Shown here: in pieces, positions 18,247 through 26,685 of the stretch
How the letters are laid out: each line of letters begins with the position of its first letter
Numbering within the stretch: position 1 is the stretch's first letter
Source: Sporisorium sorghi
Taxonomy: Eukaryota > Basidiomycota > Ustilaginomycetes > Ustilaginales > Ustilaginaceae
Direction: 5' to 3'
Length of the DNA: 64,000 nucleotides
Assembly: GCA_023212695.1 (NCBI GenBank)
Contig: JALCCG010000045.1
Span: 1-64,000, forward strand
Notes under the pieces: generated by a model
What the model was told of the DNA's origin: nothing
Seen by the model: only the letters and a program-made list of their open reading frames with translations
The model's database searches: none
Made by a program: the position numbers and the translations under genes

Positions 18247-18569
18247 TGTTATAAGGACGCTGCGGAACGAAGCATCCCTCCAATAGCTGTTGCCCCCGAA
18301 TATTCTGAATTCATCTTAAAGGAAGATATATCGGGGACAAAGGCGATCGCTACCGCTTTTCCGGAAATGGCTTCGTTCTCTCCGCTGCTTTCGTGCGTCT
18401 TCATATAAAAAACACAAAAAGAAATCGTTCGTTCCGAGTGCATGAAAGACATTCTCCAGACGGTTTTCACCTCTGTTTTGCTTTTGAGTGAATTGATTAT
18501 CCCTTGCTCGTATTTAACTCCTTTTGGGACAGCCTCTTCGATTAACAGCTTATTTTCGTTCCATCACGG
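18247..18569. other. Intergenic region bounded by inverted CTGTCCCAAAAG arms; no supported gene
   Basis: Open frames exist on both strands (for example minus 18249-18404) but none has a ribosome site and none is recognised. The region is framed by GGGGCCTGTCCCAAAAGT (18201-18218) and the inverse CTTTTGGGACAGCCTCT (18521-18537). It may be a terminator hairpin of the recurring family split by about 300 bp of sequence. Confidence 0.4.
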
Positions 18570-20423
18570 TTACCTCGTTCGATGCCATGTTCCGGCAACG
18601 TCCTCCCGCTCCTGCTTCTGGCCTTGGGAATGAAGATATAATTCTTCGTAATATCCATGGGCATCGAGCAGCTCCTGATGGGTGCCCTGCTCCATTATCC
18701 GGCCCCTGCTCATGACCAGAATCCGGTCAGCCCCCATGATGGTGGATAGGCGGTGAGCAATCACAAGGGTCGTCCGCCCCTCGGCAACGAGATGCAGCGC
18801 GTTCTGAATCAGCTGCTCCGTGTGCGAATCCAAATTAGCCGTGGCTTCGTCCAGGATGAGAATCTTCGGCTGGAACACGATGATTCTGGCGAAGGAGATC
18901 AGCTGGCGCTCTCCCGCGGACAGTCCGCTGCCACGCTCAGACAACCGGGTGTCATAGCCTTCCTTCATCCGCATGATGATTGAATCCGCACCGATAAAGC
19001 GGCAGGCCTCGATCACTCTTTCCCTTGAAATGGTCTCATCGAACAGCCGTACATTGTCCAGCACCGTACCGGAATAGAGATAAGGCTCCTGCTGTACAAG
19101 GCCTACAATCCGGTGCAAATCCGATTGAGCGAGCTCTCTTATGTCAAGTCCATCAATCAGAATACTTCCTTCATTTACGTCATAGAAACGGCACAGCAGG
19201 CTAATCAGCGAGCTTTTGCCCGCTCCGGTGGTCCCGACGATTCCGATCATTTCTCCCGGCTTGACATGAAGATCGAGATCCTGGATGACTGGAGCCCCGC
19301 CTTCGTATCCGAACGTAATTCGGTTAAAATCGATGCGTCCCTGAATCTCGGCCTTGTCAATCTTCACCGGCTTGGGTTTATCCGAAACTTCCGGTTGAAT
19401 TGCCAGGAGGCCCCATACCCGGTTGATCGCCACCGTCGCCGACTGCAGCGTATTCCACTGCTGGGTAATTGTATTAATCGGCTGAAAGAATAAACGGATA
19501 TACGTAATAAATGCATAAAGTACGCCGAACTCAAGCGTTGTCCCAAGCACAGCTTGTCCGCCCAGCCATGTCACAAATGCGATTGCCAAATTGTTCAAAA
19601 TCTCATAGGATCGGTTGAACAGCACATTTGTCCGGATTTCCCGGATGTTAGCCTTGAAATACGAGTTGTTCCGCTCCTCGAACTGCTTCTCCTGCTCCTT
19701 CTGCTGATGAAACACTTGAATCAGATTCATGCCCGACAGGTTCTCGGCTACGAAAGCCACCAGCCGGGACAAGCGGGTTCTGGCCATCTGATAGGTATGG
19801 CGCATGTACCGCCGGAATGCTATCGCGATCCCCGCAATGATCGGCAGCAGGATCAGACAGTACAGGGTCAATGTAACATCCAGCTGGAACATCATCACCA
19901 GAATGAAGACCAGGGTAAAACCGTCCCGGAACAGGCTGAGCAGCACCTGGTTAAAAAACTGGTTGATCGCTTCCGTATCACTGGATACATGCGTGATCAG
20001 ACTTCCGCTAGGCACCTTATCAAAATAAGACATCGACAGCTTGGATATATGCGCAAACAGCCGTTTGCGAATGCTTGCCACGATACTCTGCCCTGCCTTC
20101 TGCAGCAAATTATTTTGCAGATAGGTGAACAGCATGCTTAGCAGCGACAACGAAAAATAAATGCCGCATATGATCATCAGGCCATGGTAATCGTTTTTTC
20201 CGACCATCAGATTATCATCGATCGCGATTTTCATCAGATATGGCTGCAGCAGCTCTGCCGATATGGCAATCAAGGTGCAGCCGATAAACCCCGCAAAGGT
20301 TAGCCGGTGTTCCTTCATATAACCCGATAAAGCACGGAATGTGGATATATACTTGGGCTTGGCCTGAGGTGCATTCAGATCTGCCTTCTGATCCATCTGC
20401 CAATTGTTAATGGCCTGTGCCAT
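18570..20423 (-). CDS. ABC exporter half-transporter, BmrD/YheH-like (catalytic half)
   Basis: A 617-residue half-transporter: six-helix membrane domain (residues 35-330) then an ATPase domain. Walker A is GTTGAGKSS, Walker B ILILDEATANLDS with a canonical catalytic Glu, and the signature is a degenerate LSAGE. With the neighbour, which has LSGGQ but Asp in place of the catalytic Glu, this gives the one-good-site pattern of heterodimeric multidrug exporters such as BmrC/BmrD. It overlaps the upstream gene by 17 bp, so the two are coupled. AGGAGGAGGGG lies about 11 bases before the ATG. Substrates unknown. Confidence 0.9.
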   Translation of the reverse strand: MAQAINNWQMDQKADLNAPQAKPKYISTFRALSGYMKEHRLTFAGFIGCTLIAISAELLQPYLMKIAIDDNLMVGKNDYHGLMIICGIYFSLSLLSMLFTYLQNNLLQKAGQSIVASIRKRLFAHISKLSMSYFDKVPSGSLITHVSSDTEAINQFFNQVLLSLFRDGFTLVFILVMMFQLDVTLTLYCLILLPIIAGIAIAFRRYMRHTYQMARTRLSRLVAFVAENLSGMNLIQVFHQQKEQEKQFEERNNSYFKANIREIRTNVLFNRSYEILNNLAIAFVTWLGGQAVLGTTLEFGVLYAFITYIRLFFQPINTITQQWNTLQSATVAINRVWGLLAIQPEVSDKPKPVKIDKAEIQGRIDFNRITFGYEGGAPVIQDLDLHVKPGEMIGIVGTTGAGKSSLISLLCRFYDVNEGSILIDGLDIRELAQSDLHRIVGLVQQEPYLYSGTVLDNVRLFDETISRERVIEACRFIGADSIIMRMKEGYDTRLSERGSGLSAGERQLISFARIIVFQPKILILDEATANLDSHTEQLIQNALHLVAEGRTTLVIAHRLSTIMGADRILVMSRGRIMEQGTHQELLDAHGYYEELYLHSQGQKQEREDVAGTWHRTR

Positions 20424-22182
20424 GATGTCTCATCCCCTCCTCCTGAATATCGTGCAGCGTCCGGTACAATCCGTCCTCAGACAGCAAGGTTTCATGTGTA
20501 CCTCGCTGAACTATCTCTCCTTCATCCAGGACGATGATCTCATCGGCAAACTTCAGTGCACTGATTCGGTGGGCGATAATAATTGTGGTCTTGCCTTCGC
20601 GGATATCACGAATCGTCTCCATGATCTCTGTCTCGGTCACCGCATCCACGGCGCTCACACTATCGTCCAGAATGAGTATGGGCGCATTCTTGATAATCCC
20701 CCGTGCAAGACTTGTCCGCTGCCGCTGTCCCCCGGAAAGCGTAATGCCCCGCTCACCGAGACGGGTCTCGAACTTGTCAGGAAATTCAGCAATGTTGTCA
20801 TATACCCGGGCTTTGTGTGCCGCTTCCTCAACAACGTCCGTCTCGGTATCCCGTTTATAGAAAGCAATGTTCTCCCGAATGGTCGAGCTGAACAAGAAGC
20901 CATCCTGCGGCACATAGGCGATTCCTTCGCGCAGGCTCTTTAATGTAAGCTTTCGAATATCCTCCCCACCAATCTGAACTGTGCCCGGAGGCGGGTCATA
21001 GGTGCGCAGCAGCAGCTTCATCAGCGTGGTCTTCCCGCTGCCGGTTCGGCCAATGATGCCTAACGTCGCACCGGGCGGAACCTCCAATCGAATGCCCCGC
21101 AGCACATGTCTGGCTCCATCTTCATGACCGTTTACTCTATCGTAAGAAAAGGATAAGTCCTGCACTTCGATTCCAGCATGTTCCAAATCCAGCTCCTTGG
21201 CGTCTGGCAGCTCCTTAATATCGGCCTGCTTGCCAAGCAGATCATTCAGCCGGTCAAGCGAAGCCCTCGCTCTCTGTACAACATTAATGACATTGCCGAT
21301 CTGCTGCAGCGGGTTCATGAGCATGCGGATGTACAGCGTCAATGCAACAAAGTTACCGACCGTAATTCGTCCCGCCATCGTCAAGTATCCGCCGAATGAG
21401 AGCGCAATAATGAGTGAGGAGGCGCCAAGAAACGGAATGATCGATTGAAACAGGGAGGATACGCGCACCAGTCTCAGCTGTTTATTGCGGATGTTGTCCA
21501 CCGTGGTCCCAAACCGCTGCTTCATCGTGTCTTCTACCGCGAATTTCTTGGTGACACGCATCCCGCCGAACTGCTCCTCAGCCGATTCCGTCATCACGCC
21601 AAGCGCTTCCTGTACCTGAAGCGATCTTCTTCGAATCATTGGCCCAAGCCATACCACGATTACCGGTATCAGCAGCAGAGGAACCATGCTTGCGGCCACC
21701 AGATATAGCGGGACATTCGTAATCAGCAGCATTGCAATCGTGGACACCAGCAAGATGGAGGCATTCGCCGTCTGGTTAACCCCCATGGAGATTGCTTCCC
21801 TCACCGTAGTCACGTCATTCATAAAATAACTGAGCAGCTTGCCAACGCCGTTCTTGGAATAGAATTGCTCGCTGAGTCCCGTAAAGTGGACAAACAGCCG
21901 GCGCCTGTTCATAAATTCGAAGTAACGCCCCGTATACATGACCAAATATTGCCCTATACCGCCGATAACGGCAAAACCAACACCAATGCCAAGCAGCGTC
22001 CAGCTATACTGCACAATGCCGTCACCTGACAATAAACCATCCTTCAATTCATCCGTGAAATTGCCCAGCACTCTAGGGAAATTCACATGAATGATATTAG
22101 CAACCAAATGGCAGCAAATCGACAATACGTAGAAAAGCCACGTCTTCCTGAAAAAGTCTCCAAGTATTCGATGAGAGTCCAA
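20407..22182 (-). CDS. ABC exporter half-transporter, BmrC/YheI-like (non-catalytic Walker B)
   Basis: A 591-residue half-transporter with an N-terminal six-helix domain and a C-terminal ATPase. Walker A is GRTGSGKTT and the signature the canonical LSGGQ; Walker B reads ILILDDSVSAVDA, so the usual catalytic Glu is Asp. This complements the defective signature of the next gene, supporting an obligate heterodimer. The start is a TTG at 22182: an in-frame stop lies 12 bases upstream and no in-frame ATG precedes it. AGGAAG is about 13 bases away. A 12-codon open frame lies just before it. Confidence 0.9.
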   Translation of the reverse strand: MDSHRILGDFFRKTWLFYVLSICCHLVANIIHVNFPRVLGNFTDELKDGLLSGDGIVQYSWTLLGIGVGFAVIGGIGQYLVMYTGRYFEFMNRRRLFVHFTGLSEQFYSKNGVGKLLSYFMNDVTTVREAISMGVNQTANASILLVSTIAMLLITNVPLYLVAASMVPLLLIPVIVVWLGPMIRRRSLQVQEALGVMTESAEEQFGGMRVTKKFAVEDTMKQRFGTTVDNIRNKQLRLVRVSSLFQSIIPFLGASSLIIALSFGGYLTMAGRITVGNFVALTLYIRMLMNPLQQIGNVINVVQRARASLDRLNDLLGKQADIKELPDAKELDLEHAGIEVQDLSFSYDRVNGHEDGARHVLRGIRLEVPPGATLGIIGRTGSGKTTLMKLLLRTYDPPPGTVQIGGEDIRKLTLKSLREGIAYVPQDGFLFSSTIRENIAFYKRDTETDVVEEAAHKARVYDNIAEFPDKFETRLGERGITLSGGQRQRTSLARGIIKNAPILILDDSVSAVDAVTETEIMETIRDIREGKTTIIIAHRISALKFADEIIVLDEGEIVQRGTHETLLSEDGLYRTLHDIQEEGMRHHGTGH

Positions 22183-22191
22183 TGTCCCATA

Positions 22192-22230
22192 TCACTTCCT
22201 GTCCGATAGTTGATTTTTTATAAGCCTCAT
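22192..22230 (-). CDS. Possible 12-residue leader peptide of the exporter operon
   Basis: An ATG with a strong ribosome site (GGAAGGGGGAACGA) opens MRLIKNQLSDRK, stopping at 22192, 9 bases before the TTG of the BmrC-like gene. The stop overlaps that gene's own weak ribosome site, which would favour translational coupling. In Bacillus subtilis bmrCD is controlled through a translated leader (bmrB); this may be an analogous arrangement, but the sequence is not recognisably the same. Confidence 0.4.
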   Translation of the reverse strand: MRLIKNQLSDRK

Positions 22231-22545
22231 TCGTTCCCCCTTCCGTACGTTGCTGTGAAACTCCCATATTAATAGTTTCTAGAAAAAAATCAGTCCTCCT
22301 TCCTCATTGACACATCAACATATATAAAACCCTTCATATGCCACTTCATGAAACAGAACACATATCACATCCCATTCGGGAACATTAAGAGTTCAATCTC
22401 CAACGTACCGTATTAGTTAAGTAGTTGTTAGATGCATCATGTGGATTTCAACCAAGGGGCAATATCAACTTCATTGGAATAGGTCAACGAAAGCCTATGC
22501 ATCGCCCTGGTGCAAGCAATGTAATGAGATGAACCTCACATAGAC
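22231..22545. other. Intergenic region upstream of the exporter operon
   Basis: About 315 bp, A+T-rich near the exporter genes. On the minus strand a second ribosome-site-like GGAAGGAGG occurs near 22292-22300 without a clear open frame. It presumably holds the exporter promoter. No other gene is supported. Confidence 0.4.
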
Positions 22546-22583
22546 AAAAACCAGGCTGCAATTACATGCATACCTGGTTTTTT
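22546..22583 (-). terminator. Terminator of the DrrAB-like operon
   Basis: AAAAACCAGG pairs with CCTGGTTTTT around an 18-base loop, with T runs on both strands. It lies just after the permease stop on the minus strand. Confidence 0.88.
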
Positions 22584-22590
22584 TGCGTCC

Positions 22591-23427
22591 TTAACGCTGG
22601 TTTTTCGTCTGATATAAATACAACGTGGTCGGGGCAAAAATAGCGATAAACAGCACACTAACACCGATACCGGCCATAATCTCCGTCATGCTTGCTGTGC
22701 CGCTCATCAGCCCCCTGACGGTGGCTGCTGCTATGCTGATCGGATTCAATTCAATGAGAATCCCGATCCATCCCGGCATCGTCGCCGTATCCACCAGAAT
22801 GTTGCTGGCGAACAATAGCGGGTATATCGCAATCATGCTGGACCCTGAAACCGTCTCTGGACGTTTAGCTATAACGCCAATCATCGCAAAAATCCAGCTG
22901 ACGCTAAATGCAAACAACAGGATAAAGATAACAGCGCACATCACTTGGATCAAGCTGCCTTCCGGACGGAAGCCCAGCGCAAGCCCCGTTCCAAGGGCAA
23001 CGATAACGCCCACCGCATAACGCAGACCGTCCGTAAGGATCGAACCGATGACGGCTGCTGGCTGCCAAAAGGGCAGTGTTCGAAAACGGTTGTATACCCC
23101 TTTGGTAATATCCGAACAGATCGTAGTTCCGCTGTAAACCGTCATGGGAACGACCGTTAAGATCAGGATGCCAGGCAAGAGGAATTGAATATAGGCCCCG
23201 GTCGATCCGGCAATGGCTCCGCCAAACAAATAATTAAATATGAGCAGCAGCAGTATCGGTGACAGAATCGCATCCATCACAAGACTAAATTCGTTATTCT
23301 TCGTATGCTGCCAGGTTCTCCACATGAAGATACGGATAGCCGTGAATGCATGGAGAGGGCCGGAGACTGGGTGGGGCGGAGGAAGCATGCTGCCGACCTG
23401 ATTACTTGTGTGATGGCTTAAACTCAT
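22591..23427 (-). CDS. ABC-2 type permease, DrrB-like
   Basis: A 278-residue membrane protein with six helices and the ABC-2 fold: FRTLPFWQPAAVIGSIL near the middle (the coupling-helix region) and PGWIGILIELNPIS near the end. Forms an exporter with the DrrA-like ATPase, whose gene it overlaps by 4 bp (ATGA). Members export drugs or polyketides and confer self-resistance; substrate unknown. Confidence 0.9.
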   Translation of the reverse strand: MSLSHHTSNQVGSMLPPPHPVSGPLHAFTAIRIFMWRTWQHTKNNEFSLVMDAILSPILLLLIFNYLFGGAIAGSTGAYIQFLLPGILILTVVPMTVYSGTTICSDITKGVYNRFRTLPFWQPAAVIGSILTDGLRYAVGVIVALGTGLALGFRPEGSLIQVMCAVIFILLFAFSVSWIFAMIGVIAKRPETVSGSSMIAIYPLLFASNILVDTATMPGWIGILIELNPISIAAATVRGLMSGTASMTEIMAGIGVSVLFIAIFAPTTLYLYQTKNQR

Positions 23428-24365
23428 GGAGTCCCCCCTTTCCTGGTCAAGGCCAGGAATACCTCATCCAGACTCGGTTCGCTCAGGGAAAAATCTTCAA
23501 TCGCAATCCCGTTCTCCATCAATGTATGAATGGCCTGATTGGCAAGGCTCGCTTCCAACACTGGAATCTTGTATAACCGCAGGTGATCGCCCTGCCATAC
23601 CCTTAGCCCATGCTCATCGTTCAGCAAAGCACTGATCTTATGCCAATCTCCCTGCTCCGTTAATCGAATCGACAACGTCCGGCCACCGATGGACGCCTTC
23701 AACTGCTGTGGAGTCCCTTCCGCAATAATCCTGCCTTTATCAATGACAGCGATCCGGTCTGCCAATCGGTCCGCCTCCTCCAGGTATTGTGTTGTCAACA
23801 GCACGGTGGTTCCCTGCTGCAAGAGCGTCTTCACAATGTCCCACACCTGCATCCGACTTTGTGGGTCAAGGCCCGTCGTCGGCTCATCCAGAAAAATAAC
23901 ATCCGGCTTGGTCACGATACTTGCCGCAATGTCGAGTCGTCTCCGCATGCCTCCAGAATATTGCTGCACCGTGCGGTCCTTCGCCTCACCAAGCCCGAAG
24001 GATTCCATCAGTTCCTCGCTTATGGAACGGGCGGCTTTCGCAGAATACCCGTAAAGTCTTGAAATCAGCATTAGATTTTGAAGTCCGGACAACCCTTCGT
24101 CCAGTGCTGCAAACTGGCCTGTCAGGCTAATCTTCTTCCGGACGTTTCGAGCATCTTTTACGATATCCAATCCCGCAACTTGCGCAGAACCGGCATCCGG
24201 CTTCAGGAGCGTTGATAGCATATGGATGGTGGTTGTTTTACCGGCACCGTTCGGGCCCAGCAAGGCCAACAGCTCTCCTTGCCCCAATCGCAGATCAATG
24301 CCTTGAACGACCTCGATGCCGTTATATGATTTGCGAAGCTTCTTGGCTTCAATGGCATATGGCAA
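23424..24365 (-). CDS. ABC transporter ATP-binding protein, DrrA-like
   Basis: A 313-residue ATPase: Walker A GPNGAGKTT, signature YSGGMRRRLDIA, Walker B VIFLDEPTTGLD, and the C-terminal extension typical of DrrA drug-export ATPases. The start is a TTG 10 bases after AAGGAGGA and three bases after the stop of the NmrA-like gene. Translation is coupled to the permease through an ATGA overlap. Confidence 0.92.
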   Translation of the reverse strand: MPYAIEAKKLRKSYNGIEVVQGIDLRLGQGELLALLGPNGAGKTTTIHMLSTLLKPDAGSAQVAGLDIVKDARNVRKKISLTGQFAALDEGLSGLQNLMLISRLYGYSAKAARSISEELMESFGLGEAKDRTVQQYSGGMRRRLDIAASIVTKPDVIFLDEPTTGLDPQSRMQVWDIVKTLLQQGTTVLLTTQYLEEADRLADRIAVIDKGRIIAEGTPQQLKASIGGRTLSIRLTEQGDWHKISALLNDEHGLRVWQGDHLRLYKIPVLEASLANQAIHTLMENGIAIEDFSLSEPSLDEVFLALTRKGGTP

Positions 24366-24368
24366 GTT

Positions 24369-25187
24369 TCACAGCTCCTCCTTATGATCAGAGACCCAAT
24401 CTGCAAGCGTGGCTGCCGGCCGCCCCGTGACCTGTTCCACCGTTGGCAATACCGTATAACCGATCTCTGGCGGATTTTTCCCCATTTGCACAAAAAACTC
24501 AATCGATTCCTCATCGTAGCCCTGCACTCTCCATTGATCTCTCGCCTGTTCCTCCGTCAGCTCTTCAAAGCGAATATTCTTGCCGGTCACTTCGCTTATG
24601 ATCCGAACCGCTTCCCTACGGGAGAGGGCTTCCGGCCCTGTCAGAAAATACTCCTGCCCATGGTGTCCTTCTTCAACCAGTGCCGTTACGGCAACACGTG
24701 CGATGTCGGCCTCATGTATTCTAGCGCTCAAGGCATGGCCGAACGGCTCCCGGACAACCCCCTCCGTTCGAATCGACTCCCTCCAATCCACCAGGATATT
24801 CGCCATAAATTCGCCCGGCTTCAGCAAAGTCCATTCCATTCCGCTCGCTCTAAGCGCTGCTTCAACAGGCCCTTCTTCAAAACCCACCAGTACCGTCACC
24901 CGTTTAACGCCTGCCTGCTCTGCCAGTTCAATGATCCGCGGATCGGTCTGAAGGGTTCCATAAGCTTCATCGCTCGATGTGATCACATGAAGTGCAGTGA
25001 CTCCTTGCAGGGCAGGCACCAGGCTGTCCGGCTCGTTCAGATCTCCGGCAAGCACCTGAACGCCAGCCGGTAATTTCGCTTGTTGTGGATTGCGCGATAT
25101 CGCTCTAACTTCCTTCCCCTGCTGTACAAGTTGTTTCACAATGTGCCTTCCCACGGTTCCCGCAGCGCCTGTCACTAAAATAGTCAT
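24369..25187 (-). CDS. NmrA-like NAD(P)-binding oxidoreductase
   Basis: A 272-residue atypical short-chain dehydrogenase. The nucleotide-binding motif is ILVTGAAGTVGRHIV at residues 3-17. The catalytic Tyr-x3-Lys is not evident, as expected of the NmrA/HSCARG/QorB group. It may act as a redox sensor or quinone reductase. Start chosen at 25187, 8 bases after AAGGAGG; an ATG at 25223 overlapping the upstream stop (ATGA) would add 12 residues ahead of the Rossmann motif. Lies between the WYL regulator and the exporter genes. Confidence 0.88.
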   Translation of the reverse strand: MTILVTGAAGTVGRHIVKQLVQQGKEVRAISRNPQQAKLPAGVQVLAGDLNEPDSLVPALQGVTALHVITSSDEAYGTLQTDPRIIELAEQAGVKRVTVLVGFEEGPVEAALRASGMEWTLLKPGEFMANILVDWRESIRTEGVVREPFGHALSARIHEADIARVAVTALVEEGHHGQEYFLTGPEALSRREAVRIISEVTGKNIRFEELTEEQARDQWRVQGYDEESIEFFVQMGKNPPEIGYTVLPTVEQVTGRPAATLADWVSDHKEEL

Positions 25188-25219
25188 TTTGAATTTCCTC
25201 CTTGGAAATAGGTTACTGT

Positions 25220-26122
25220 TCATGATTTGATTTCGTAGCGATTTCGTATGTTCTCTAACTCTTGCAGAAGGTCATCCTTCAGTTCGGGCGGCGATAGGAT
25301 CTCCACCTTCGAGCCATAACTCAAGATGACCGAGATGGCATAAGCTGTGGTATAAAAGATAGTGTGGACGTCAACATATCCCTCAACGGAGATGAAAGCT
25401 TCCGGGAATTGCTCGGTCACACGAGGTCCAATGGATGAATCGAAGCGGAGATGCGCTTGAATCCCCGGTGCCTTCTTCTCTTCCCGGCCTTCCTCCAGGT
25501 TCTCACGTGGAAGGAAGGTCTCGCTGGATGCTTCAAGAGCGGATATACGCGATACTCTGAAGATTCGCTTCGCTTGTTTGAACAAGCAGTAAGCCTCCAA
25601 ATACCACACGCCCTGCTCCCAGTAAAGATGGAGCGGCTCTACCTGCCGTTCGGAGCAGCTGCCGGATGCGCTGGTGTAAGTAAATTTAATGAGGTTGGAT
25701 CGGTCCATGGCATGCAGTATCGGTTGAACCCACGTTCTCTCACGCTCCGATGTGCTCATGTCAAATATGATTTGTTCATGACATCCTCCGTTCAACAAGG
25801 CAGGCTGCAGGGTTCCGAGTTTGTTCATGATGGTGGTGTACTTTCCCTTAGCAGTTCCTTCTATGCCCTTTAAGAGATTATAGATAGCCAAAAAGTCATC
25901 AACGGAGAAGTGCTGTCTCGTCAGATAGAAACCGCTCATTAATTCAAACCCGCCATCCGCACCCGTAAAGGAAGCAACCGGAATGCCGGCTTGGTTAATG
26001 AGGTCCACATCGCGGTAGATCGTACGAACCGAGACCTCATACCGGGCAGCAAGCGCGGTTGCCGTCACTCTTTTTTTTGTCAATAATTCCATCGTAATGC
26101 CAAGCAACCGGTCAAGTTTCAT
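25220..26122 (-). CDS. YafY-type HTH/WYL transcriptional regulator
   Basis: A 300-residue regulator: winged helix at 1-60 (VTATALAARYEVSVRTIYRDV), WYL domain around 130-215 (WYLEAYCLFKQAKRIFRVSRI), and a WCX C-terminus. First gene of an operon with NmrA-like protein, DrrA-like ATPase and DrrB-like permease. The ATG at 26122 follows GAGGAG. A promoter overlapped by a 12-bp inverted repeat lies just upstream, suggesting autoregulation. Confidence 0.9.
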   Translation of the reverse strand: MKLDRLLGITMELLTKKRVTATALAARYEVSVRTIYRDVDLINQAGIPVASFTGADGGFELMSGFYLTRQHFSVDDFLAIYNLLKGIEGTAKGKYTTIMNKLGTLQPALLNGGCHEQIIFDMSTSERERTWVQPILHAMDRSNLIKFTYTSASGSCSERQVEPLHLYWEQGVWYLEAYCLFKQAKRIFRVSRISALEASSETFLPRENLEEGREEKKAPGIQAHLRFDSSIGPRVTEQFPEAFISVEGYVDVHTIFYTTAYAISVILSYGSKVEILSPPELKDDLLQELENIRNRYEIKS

Positions 26123-26175
26123 CGATAACACTCCTCGCGCTTGCACACTTTTTGGACTTCTGGATTGAATGATAA

Positions 26176-26210
26176 ATTATGAATCCTGACATCTAGTATG
26201 TCAGGATTCA
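26176..26210 (-). promoter_or_regulatory. Promoter with overlapping operator for the WYL operon
   Basis: On the minus strand CTGACA (26199-26204) and CATAAT (26176-26181) are separated by 17 bp, a good sigma-A promoter. A perfect inverted repeat GAATCCTGACAT-CTAGT-ATGTCAGGATTC (26181-26209) covers the spacer and the -35 box, as a repressor site would. Confidence 0.65.
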
Positions 26211-26233
26211 ATGGCATTGAATATATTTTATTG

Positions 26234-26268
26234 CGCCATGCAAGTCCTTTTTTGGGACTTGCATGGCG
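26234..26268. repeat. 14-bp perfect inverted repeat with T6 loop, plus partial copy at 26291-26312
   Basis: CGCCATGCAAGTCC pairs perfectly with GGACTTGCATGGCG. A 22-bp part of it, centred on AAGTCCTTTTTTGGGACTT, occurs again as a direct copy at 26291-26312. The two copies lie exactly between the WYL promoter and the Lrp-like remnant. Confidence 0.8.
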
Positions 26269-26316
26269 TGGTTGCGCGCGGAGGGACGCTGCAAGTCCTT
26301 TTTTGGGACTTGGTTC

Positions 26317-26520
26317 ATGATATTAAACACGGCCCATTCAGCCTTCCTATCCATTGTCCGGCCACACGACATGGTCGTTGAATCCCATCGGGTCAGCGGC
26401 GAAGGCTGCTACTGGCTAAGGGTCCGGGCCAATTCCCCCAAGAAACTCAGTGATTTTCTGGACGAACTCCTGAAGTACGGGAATTATAAAGTAAGCCTGT
26501 CCATTGATCAGGTCAAATAA
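26317..26520 (+). pseudogene. Truncated Lrp/AsnC family regulator (C-terminal ligand domain only)
   Basis: Sixty-seven codons from ATG 26317. The stretch VVESHRVSGEGCYWLRVRA followed by LSDFLDELLKYG matches the C-terminal RAM domain of Lrp/AsnC regulators (equivalent to ECYRVTGExDYLLKV). The DNA-binding half, about 80 residues, is absent; the palindromic GCAAGTCC repeats lie in its place. It could be expressed as a stand-alone RAM-type protein, but no ribosome site is evident, so a remnant is more likely. Confidence 0.6.
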
Positions 26521-26567
26521 AAGAAGAAGCCGTAGATCGTCAGATCAAGGCTTCTTCTTTTATTTTT
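26519..26567. terminator. Terminator after the Lrp-like remnant
   Basis: AAAGAAGAAGCC pairs with GGCTTCTTCTTT and is followed by TATTTTT. Its survival suggests the remnant was once a complete gene. Confidence 0.85.
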
Positions 26568-26685
26568 CATCTATTATGAATTGTTCATATGATGTATTTT
26601 TAATATAATTCCAATTATTGCGCAACGTACCGTGCAGAGTCGGAGGCATGCTTAGATGAAGATTGACCCTATGACGGACATGAAC

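Noticed and set aside
18249..18404. Minus-strand 51-codon frame between LysR and the exporter
   Set aside because: No ribosome site, an equally open frame on the other strand, and no recognisable motif.
18570..26122. One large exporter operon from both ABC systems
   Set aside because: A clear terminator at 22546-22583 and a separate promoter region divide the DrrAB-like operon from the BmrCD-like pair.
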